This document shows positions 55,647 to 64,000 of a stretch of 64,000 nucleotides of DNA, piece after piece. The notes under the pieces were generated by a model that saw nothing but the letters and a program-made list of their open reading frames with translations, did no database searches and was not told the origin of the DNA. Both the position numbers and the translations under genes were made by a program. Position 1 is the stretch's first letter; each line of letters begins with the position of its first letter. Origin of the DNA: Mycothermus thermophilus (taxonomy: Eukaryota > Ascomycota > Sordariomycetes > Sordariales > Chaetomiaceae); the NCBI GenBank assembly GCA_011316235.1, contig QQBE01000007.1:1183990-1247989 (forward strand), written 5' to 3'.

Positions 55647-56974
55647 TTAGAGGCCCGCGATCTCTTGGATCCACGTATAGACCTTCTCTGCGACCGTCTC
55701 GCTGTGATCTAGACGGGTTGGGTCAGTTCCGGACTTTCAAAGTTCCCTCCAAGACCAGGGGGTAGCATCATGGCCGCATGGCACTAGCGTCAGACGCCAT
55801 CACGATCGCCAGGCATCAACGAAAAAACAGGCAAGCCATCCAAGACACGGAAAGGAACGATAGGGTAACACTTACGGATGCAAAACGCATGTGGCAGGCC
55901 AGCCTCGTCGACAACAACCTTCGTCCCCCTCCGGGCCTTTTCGTTGCTCTGCCTCCGCTCAATGAACTCATCGCGGCAGTGGTCGGCGACCCAGTGGTCC
56001 TTTGATGCGAAAAACAGATAGAACTTGGCGGCGCCGTTGCCGTTCCCGTCTTTCTCCTCTCCTTCCACAACCTCCCTCATGGCCTCCTCTCCCTCCCACA
56101 TTTCCTCCTCCCATCTCTCCTCAGCAATCCGCTCCATCTCGTCCACGCCCATATGCAGGCCCTGCCAAATCGCGTCCCTCTGTCTGAGGAATTCGAGAGT
56201 GGCTTTCTCGGCATGCTCCGGGAACCCTCCGGTCAGGAAGCGCACCACGCTCGTGCGCAACCATGCCGGCAAGTGGTCGAGCCCCCATGTGAGAGCGTGG
56301 GCTGCGGGGGTGAGAAGCGAGCTGAGGAGGTAAGGAGTGACAAAGTGGGAAAGGAGGGTGAGCTTGCGCCCCTTGGGAGACAGGGCAATATGCGTGAGGG
56401 TGGGGAAGAGGAGGATGCCGGCTTTGAGGGGAAGGTTGGCGAATTGGTCGACGGAGGTGTATTTTAACACCCCGGTGCGGTAACCCTTACGAGCAAGATA
56501 ATGCCGGTGGATGACCTCGGTGCAGATATAGCTTCCAACCGAGTGTCCCATCAGGATGATCTCGTCGAAGCCCCGGCTCCTTCCCTTGGTCTCACACTGG
56601 GAGGTTGGGTTGTTCATGCGACAGAGGTGGTCACATATGGCGCGGATTTGGTCCTCAACAACGAATGGCTCCGCTACAACCCCCTCAGAGTCACTGAACG
56701 TAGTGCCGTAAGCAGGTTCGTGGTCCGAGTCAGCGAAACCTATGAGGTTGCGGCCCTGGATGTGAAAGGCGTGACGGCATCCATTCTCCGACTCCTTGTC
56801 GTCCAGAAGGCAACGGATATGCCTTAGAAAGGGCTCGTAGTAACGAATGAGACCCGGGTTGCCAGCCAGGTGGACAATTAGAATGTGTTTGCGGGTAGAA
56901 TCGTCCTGGAATTTGGACGGGAAATCGAGAGTTGGCAGGCCCTGGCGCCTGAACGTTGCCGTTCTTGTTTTCAT
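55647..56974 (-). CDS. Lipid-droplet-associated hydrolase (LDAH-like)
   Basis: Exons 56974-55876 and 55708-55647 (minus strand) give 386 aa. The intron has GTAAGT and ends CGTCTAG. It removes a false read-through and joins GLPHAFCI to HHSETVAEKVYTWIQEIAGL, the expected end of the fold. The alpha/beta-hydrolase shows the early VHLAGNPGLIRYYEPFL oxyanion strand, the nucleophile elbow GHSVGSY, and the histidine in LPHAFC. LDAH-family proteins associate with lipid droplets and have been linked to sterol-ester or triglyceride turnover; their enzymatic activity is debated. Confidence 0.88.
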
Positions 56975-58538
56975 CTGGAGTGATGGTCTTGTGATCGTTC
57001 CAACTATAGTGTATTATCTCGGGGATTGAGGTAACTGAAGCTCCCTTCCAGAAGGGTGTGGATGAGTTGGTGTTTCTGGCCGCCTGATAATGGAGCGCTG
57101 TATCAGGCTCCCCGGGATGGACGGAACCTGGGAATGTTCCGCGAGTGGGTCCGGCAGCAGATCGGCGGGTTTCCATTCATCCCGAACTCCGCCATCCCGG
57201 CCGAGAGAGCCGCTTCAGGGGTTAACTACTTGTATGGAGGAGATCAACGGCGGCCAGCCATGCTCTGCGAAACTTATTGGATTGATGATACAGCGTACGG
57301 TTCTCCGTGTCCCTAGGCAATAGTAGTGTAATAGACTGTATTTAAGAAGTACTGTTCCTCTACGTCAGGATTAATATTATTTCGTTCTTTTCTTGTCGAT
57401 TATTAATGCTCCGTTTGATCATTTTTTCTTCCTTTCTTCCGTCTTTCTTCGTTATGTTTTTCTTTTCGGTTTCTTTTTCCTTTTTTGTTTTCTTATTTTC
57501 ATTTTCATTTTTTCTTCTTTCTCACATTTTATGGGCTGCTCCAAGGAGATTTCTTTGCTGCCGGAGCGATTAAAACGAGGCGGCAATCGGCTGGGACCAT
57601 TGACAGTCACAATGAGACCGCGTGTTTCCGGATGAGCATCATGACATCCAGGTTGCCGAGCTTTCCAGCCTCATCCGTGAGGAATGATTCTGTCCGCTTT
57701 TTACTGACGGACGAACTTGGCCGCGGATATCGTTTCGACGGGCCGCAGATGAGTAAGTGGCTGAGAAGCCAAGGTCAAGGAGTAGAGCACGAAGGTGCAA
57801 TATAATGAGGTCCGCGAACAGTGATGATGGAGAAGAAGTTATAGATGACGCCCATTAGTGGTTGAAGGGATACACGGCAGTGATGCCTCATGATCTAGTT
57901 CGAAATAAGAATCACCGTCTTGTATGGTGTCGCCATCAAGTTGCTTGATGGTCATAGACAGAAAGGAAGCAAAACCCTAGAGGTCAGTGGAGGTATTAAA
58001 GGCAACCTCAACCATCCACCATATATGGTAGTGAGAGCAAGGAAGCCCACTGGCTCTCACTGCCAAGGGTCCAACTGCATTTGAAGAACGAACTGATCTA
58101 GCTAAGTACAAGATGGGTGTGTTGAAGTTGAGTAGAGGGGCTACTCTCTCCTAGTGGCCTGGTCGCCTTATATCCATCCAGCTTACCTGACGTTTGCTGC
58201 CGTGCGGTTGGCTGTTTGTACTAGTCTGTCCTTGGTTGAGATTGATTGCCTGCGTTTGATTGCAGCCATGTTTTCCCATACCTTCTGTTCAGCTTGCCCG
58301 GGATTTGTGGCATGTCCACGTCCAGGCGTGCTGCGGGTTCAACTTCAACAGAACACTCAATTTGACGGAGGCCTGTTCAACCACACCACGATTGGAGGGT
58401 GCACCCTTGAGCTCTGGCCTTTGCCATCGCCCGACTTCTCACGGTAGGCGTCACGGTGAGAGTCCTTCCGTACCAGCTCAATATTCTCTGCTACGTACGC
58501 CTCCAAGGCAGCCCAGCCGTTAGGTCCTTGCTTTGCTT
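56975..58538. other. LDAH promoter and gene-free region
   Basis: 1.6 kb without a recognisable gene. A T-rich stretch lies at about 57410-57530. Small ORFs have no domain. Confidence 0.5.
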
Positions 58539-59190
58539 CTGTGACAGGAATTGAGGTTTCCGAGGCTTACTTCTGCCAAGACCTCAAAACTCACTCGCCA
58601 CTCCTCAGAGCCACTCTATGAACAGGACCGAGTCCTGTGTCCCTACTTCAGAACCCTGGCCAGGTTTGGAGATGGGGACCCAGTCCTCGGCCCTGCCATC
58701 CGACCGCTGTGTGTATATATAGGTGGGCTTACTACCTCGCCCTGAGGGCTCAGTTCGGTTCCATAAGAACAAGCCCAATTAACTCGCTTCTTCCATTCCT
58801 GCCCTGCTCAATCGAGCAGTTACCCACTCTTACGTGTCACAGCTTCTTTCTTTTATTCTTTCTTTGTGACATGAATTGAGGCTTCAGGACCCAGTTCTGA
58901 GGCCTCAGGAATCAGGATCTTAACCACGCCCCTCAGGTCCACGTTGACAGGCACTGGGGCTGGCCCCTGACTTCCCTGACCCTGGCCAAGTCAGGGGGGT
59001 CTGAGGGGTCAGCCCCCAGCTCTGACCGCTCTGACGTGTAAGTATATAAGGCATCTTCTTTCCTTAGTTCTGAACCTTGGTAGACGAGCAGACAACAATC
59101 AATTCACTTCTTCCACTCCATTTCCTCTACAAGCCCGTGACCATTTACTCTTTTGTGCCACATTCTTTCCTTTGTTATATCTTCACTATG
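58539..59190 (+). mobile_element. Two tandem LTR-like copies
   Basis: Two diverged copies of about 325 bp lie head to tail, starting at 58539 (TGTGACAGGAATTGAGG) and about 58866 (TGTGACATGAATTGAGG). Both continue with a TATATA box near position 170-190, then an ACTTCTTCCAYTCC-type block and a pyrimidine-rich end (CTTTCTTTTATT / CTTTCCTTTGTTAT). TG start, internal TATA and tandem order resemble solo LTRs of a retrotransposon. I see no internal gag-pol and no clear target duplication. Boundaries are approximate. Confidence 0.45.
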
Positions 59191-62100
59191 CAATGCCCTA
59201 GCTATAGCCTTTAGTTTTAGTTAGACCATAGTTACAAGATGATCCTGGTGATATATGGCTAGATATTTAATAACAATTGATCATATTAACGGTGCATATG
59301 GACAGAATAATAATGTTACACGTCGGAGACGCTATATAGGGTGCACTGACTAGTGGCACCATCAACGGAATCGTTTTTGGTGTCACAAATAATAACCGTT
59401 GATCATGATTTCAAAATTCTGACATCACAAGCCAAATCTGAAGTGTGGCTCTCAATGGCCCGGTTGTCAGTCATCAGTAGAAAAGGTCAAAGAAACAATC
59501 ATACCATGTGCCGCAGAAAGAAGAAACGCGGATGCACAAAGCATTCTATACTGACACCTCGCAGAAACAGAAGGACTGCGAGATTGTGCTTTTTACATTC
59601 GGTGAGCTTTGAGGTGCGTGCATGCTGCGACTCTGGGAGGCCTCCAGGAACATGCATTTGCAGTACCAACCAGTCTTGGTGGGTGAGACCCTTTCAACGG
59701 CGCCAGCCTCCGAAGCCCTCGACTTTTCTCGCCAATCATCATAGCCCAAGAGTACCTACCTGAGTTTTAAAGCGAAGGACAAGTAGCGTTTTGCTTGGTT
59801 GCGATCCGACACAGATCGATGATTCCCCAGGATCATTGCTGGGATCGCGTCCCAAGGGGTGGCTGCCACCAAATCGCAAGATAATACCTACCGAACAAAC
59901 CATATTGGCTCACGGATTGGGGCGTAGTGAGCCAGAATTGATTCCAAGGCAACATATTATGTACGTTGCTACAGGACTTTGCAAGAAAAATACAGCAGGA
60001 TGATGATGTTCGGAGAGGCAATTCGCTGTTCTTTTCTCAAGGCTTTTACCCCTGCAAAACCTTGCGAGATGCGCCCAACACCCACACCTCGTCGGAACTC
60101 GTACATGACCTCGCAAGAAAATCTCACTGCTTACCAATCACTCGGCCTGGTCCTGACGGGGATCGAGATAACCCAGGCTCCAGTCCGAATGTTCTACAGT
60201 TCCTCTTCCAACATCTCCCCAACAGCCTCTCCCAGAGTGGTACCAGGGCTCCCAGTCAACCAAATCAAGAGACCAGGGAATTAATTGGCAGGAATAACAC
60301 TGCCTGTCTAACTTTTTAGATGTCACATTTACTTGAAGTTCAAATGATTATTAGCTCCAGCTCTGAAAGGAGAGACTGAAGACGTACCAGCACTCGGACT
60401 TTCAGTAGCGGTAACAGGTGGTGATGTTAAGATCCATGCACCAACTCCCAGAAGGAAATTGACACACCGGTCGTCAGCGGCGGAGGCTATATATAATTGT
60501 TCAGTTGACTAAGACTTAAGAGGTTGTATCATAGCGATTTTTTACTTACGCATGATGGGGATCTAAGGTCACGAAGAAGCATCGATTGTCTCGCACCATG
60601 TGGCGAACAATATCGAGCAGACACCCCCCCATTTATACTCCTAAAGTGTAAGTATCTCACGACGCTGCGCCTGAGGCAACATGACAGACACAAAGTCATC
60701 GAAACTGCACAGTCACGAAGCAACGGTTGACTGAGGCTAATGTATCCTGTGCCGTTTGGCTTGCAAAAGAAGCAACGTTAGAGCCTAGCAGATGGAAGAA
60801 TATGATGCGTCCTGCATCGAGTGGAGGAGATCCGAGGGAAAAAGCAAGCAGATCGTTCCGCCCAGTTGAAGCGTGTTGTCATTTTCGATGCATTGACCCA
60901 TGTCAGTCTCGAGCGTAGGTATTTCAGTCTGTTAACTACTTAGATGGTGGACAGGTCGTTTTGCGCCGTTTTGGTAAAGTAGGCACTTTTCCGGTAGGAC
61001 TCTTAGTCATGTTTCCGGTAAAGGTCTGGCATATTAGCACTCCAGCGTCAGCATGTGTGTGGTGAAGTCACTTGTGCAGGAGGACAACACTTTCGCCTGG
61101 CTGGTGGTTATTACTCGAGGTATCATTGCTGTTGAGACAGCTTTGCATATCCATACATACAAAGATCGGTTGTTGCCCTCTTCTCTTGAAGAAGCAAGGG
61201 TGTCTAGGTGACTGTGTTCTTGCAACATAGAAGGGGTGAAGGGGATTGGCTACCATTGCGCCATTGTGCTGAAATCGATGATCAAGTATTTGATCATGGC
61301 CCACACATCCTATCCTCATCCTACCCGACAAACCCACCAGACGATTGGTTGCCTGGCCGAAATAACACTCCGCACAGGGAAAGTAGATGGGCTCAAGCGT
61401 TCTTTGACACCTGGGCTTCTAACTTGCGCACCAGACAGATCTAATGACCATTGGAAATACGTAGGGTACAAGTGTTTGGGGAGCCACACCCCAAGTATCC
61501 CATGAGTTAGTTTTTGGCACAGTGACTCTCTGCCAGACTCTAGACAAAAGCAAGGTACATACGTGTGCTCCCCATGGGGAATCCTCGGTCACAAGTTCTG
61601 GTGGCGTTGAGTGGCTTAAGCCACACCGTTTGACGTTTGCGCGGATAGCGACGACCAAAGCCATCAGGGGTTTGTAGAAGGCCGCGCAATGGCGGGCAAT
61701 GGTTCTTCGTACTGCCCTTGCCATATACCTGAATTTGCCACAAAGAAACTAATTAGTCCTTGTTTGTTGCCCAGAGGGTTAGCTTTGTTGCGCTGTTGCG
61801 TTCAGTAACTTGACATGTTGTGCAACACATGGTTGTGACTCAAGTGCTCTAGCTTCGTCAAGATATCACTTTTGCTCGTCACTTAGCCTTTACCCACAAG
61901 GATGGCATGCTATGTGAAGTGACATGAAGGCTACGAGCGTTTGGACGAACCGTGCTATGCGGTCGCACCACTCTTGCGGCTGAAATCTTGGGATCTCATT
62001 GGTATCGCTCAACGAATCTTCTGATGTGGACTCCTGGACATTCTGATAGAGCTCGGCTGTGATTGCTACGCCAGGGTGCAGCTTTGTCGGGCTTATGCAG

Positions 62101-63400
62101 TCATAGTGGCAATTGATAGGCCTGCTGAAAGTGTAAGAATGATGGTTGGCCTGCCCCGTGTTTGAGGGCAAAGCAATCGTCCCAGGAATGGTGCGACAGG
62201 GACGCGGATTTGTGATGGCTGGACTATGGTCAAAACATTTGTCGAATTTTCCGCCACTGTCAAGAACAGGGTTGAATGTCCTCATCAAGCCTGGAAGCGC
62301 GTGTCGTATTTCCAATCCCGAATGCCTTGATGTCTTACATTAGGAGGGGCTCCCGAGACATACTCGGTGGCCGAAGTGTATTCATACATTGCTACTCTGT
62401 AGTATCCTATGCCCATGGACCTGTTCTCAAGGCTTTCTATTTTTCTCGGCTGGTGTCCCAACGGGCTCAGTCTCTTATCACCCAACAAATTAATACATGC
62501 AGGTCTCCGAGAGTGATTTGCCACTATCAGTTGTTTCAAACCTCGGATTGCTCGGAAAGTCGCTGAGCAGTCACCTCATCCCGAGGCTGTAACGGTTAGG
62601 CCAAAATGGAGCGTTTTCACAGGGCTGAGATAATAAGCACTAAACTCCATGTTTCTAAAAGTTTGCCACACGAAAACCGTAATTACCCAATGCGTCACAC
62701 CGCAAAAACATGTCGAGTGGCAGGAACATGGTGCTTGCAGCGTGTCTCTGCTCAACAAACACTCATGCTTGACCTAGGCGGGGTATCGGAGTTGAGCCCA
62801 TGCCTCACCGAGTCTGCAGCTGTGCACAGACAGATGATAGGAGTGGCAATTGAATGAGGCCCATTTGAATAGTGGGGAGGATGAAGTTGTCTTACCTCTG
62901 TCGTGGCATAATTTAGCATCCCTCGGTCACCTTAACGGCCTGCACGGTAAATAAGGAGCTTGTGGTATTCGAGAAAGCAACCACAAGATGTGATTATTAT
63001 TTGATTATCTCTACCAACAACTTAGATCCCGGTGTCCCTTGCCTTTAGATGTGCACCTAATGCGCCTGAGACCAAGCTACAAGTCAGGGAGTCGAAACTG
63101 AAAACGGCTCTCACCCTCCCGTACCGTTACGACGAAGAGAGCAACAACAAAGGTGGCAGAATTTGTCCCTTCTTCTGCCACAAGGACACGCCCATGGCCC
63201 TCGCGCAATGCTTCGGATTCCCGTGCAGCCTCACTCTGCACAATTTCCACTGTGGCAAAACGGTCACCGGACACATCTCCAACCACAACAATCAACCAGG
63301 TCTCAGGATGAGGACTCGAAGACAACCACGTTTGATGGTCGCGAGTGGCATTCTCCGAGTCTACATCGCTTTGTGTTGGCTTCATGTTTGCAAGACTCGA
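59191..63400. other. Gene-poor region, possible spliced transcript
   Basis: 4.2 kb without a long credible ORF. The minus strand has several strong donor-like sites (near 62896 GAGGTAAGAC, 61554 CACGTATGTACC, 60543 GCGTAAGTAA, 60380 GTACGTC, 59755 CAGGTAGGTACT). A spliced non-coding or small-exon gene is possible. C/D boxes are not enriched here. Confidence 0.3.
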
Positions 63401-63434
63401 GAGTGGCTAAGGAAGGCGAGTGAGGGTGACGTAC

Positions 63435-63690
63435 TTGACAGACCGTCGCTCAGATCTGGGAAGCCCAGAGAGGTGTTCAAATCCTGCACCCATGCTCCAA
63501 TACCTCGCAGCTCGTCAAGATTTGCGGTTCTATGGTCTAGATCGTGAGAAGGAGGGTAAGTCAGAGCGTGTGAGATTGTCTAAATAAGAAAACTCCAGCA
63601 GGGAACCTCACGCATTTCAGACACAGCGAACGCTTCGGGATAGAAACGTTGAACGTAGGAAGAGGATCGTAGGTGATTGCTAATGAGGTG
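63435..63690 (-). CDS. Possible partial spliced gene at the right edge
   Basis: Exon ending at 63612 (donor GTGAGG) and exon 63536-63435 (acceptor GATCTAG, donor GTACGTC), minus strand. They join in phase to read YVQRFYPEAFAVSEM, then HHRTANLDELRGIGAWVQDL. The peptide looks protein-like, but I do not recognise it, I cannot place the 5' exon, and the downstream splice phase is unclear. It may instead belong to a non-coding transcript. Confidence 0.25.
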
Positions 63691-64000
63691 GGAAGCCGTG
63701 GGCGGAGCATTGTGGTAATCTCATTCTTATAGCTCAAAATGAGGCTATCATCAGGGTAACAATTGCCACGGGCAACATCGTCTTGCCACGGGCCATGGTG
63801 CAGGGGATGCGCAGTCTGAGGATGGGCAATGGCGTCCGGCACTTCCCGCTCGGTTAGGGCCCAAGGTGACCTCGGGACCTCGGGACAGGAAGGATCCAGG
63901 GCTCCCGACAGTTCAGTGCTGAAAGTCACTCCAAGGTTTAGAACTCCCATAACTTGCTCGACTACCCTGGGTTGCGAGGCTACGAAACATCTATGTGTGG

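Noticed and set aside
1..64000. CRISPR arrays, operons, ribosome binding sites, phage genes
   Set aside because: None seen; intron structure and gene content are eukaryotic.

Overview
The window looks like nuclear DNA of a filamentous ascomycete, most likely a Sordariomycete, and the set of plant cell-wall enzymes would fit Chaetomiaceae (inference). The reasons are: short GT-AG introns of about 50-120 nt with CTRAC branch points, an intron-bearing tRNA-Ser(GCU), Zn2Cys6 regulation, GC-rich genes, a GPI-anchored GH72 glucanosyltransferase, INO80 and ARB1, and an AT-rich, repeat-mutated transposon. Splice sites below were read by eye, and each protein model was checked for phase.

Left third (0-24 kb): an FHIP (HOOK-interacting) gene whose own internal 470 bp is repeated exactly at the left edge. 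Next comes a plant-polymer block: GH10 xylanase, AA7 oligosaccharide oxidase, a Zn2Cys6 regulator, an 827-bp TIR element that probably carries a tRNA-derived SINE, and a secreted GH43. Then follow tRNA-Ser, a YTP1-like membrane protein, an M20D amidohydrolase and a paraoxonase-like esterase.

Middle (23-39 kb): a 2EXR/DUF7730 protein, two small unknown proteins and a GH72 cell-wall enzyme. A 3.5-kb stretch without a credible ORF follows. I read it as a minus-strand non-coding host gene whose introns carry C/D-box snoRNAs. Seven of the candidates have matching terminal stems, and one has an 11-nt guide to 18S rRNA as I recall that sequence. After it sit two tandem promethin-like membrane proteins with the same intron position.

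Right (39-64 kb): INO80 (1,841 aa), ARB1, an unknown multi-pass membrane protein, a 74-A homopolymer and an LDAH-type lipid-droplet hydrolase. The last 7 kb is gene-poor, with two tandem LTR-like copies and a possible spliced transcript running off the right edge.

How the genes may work together: GH10 would make xylo-oligosaccharides, AA7 oxidise them and GH43 trim them, with the Zn2Cys6 factor as a candidate local regulator. INO80, ARB1 and the snoRNA host are housekeeping nuclear and ribosome functions. The promethin-like pair and LDAH both point to lipid droplets but are 17 kb apart.
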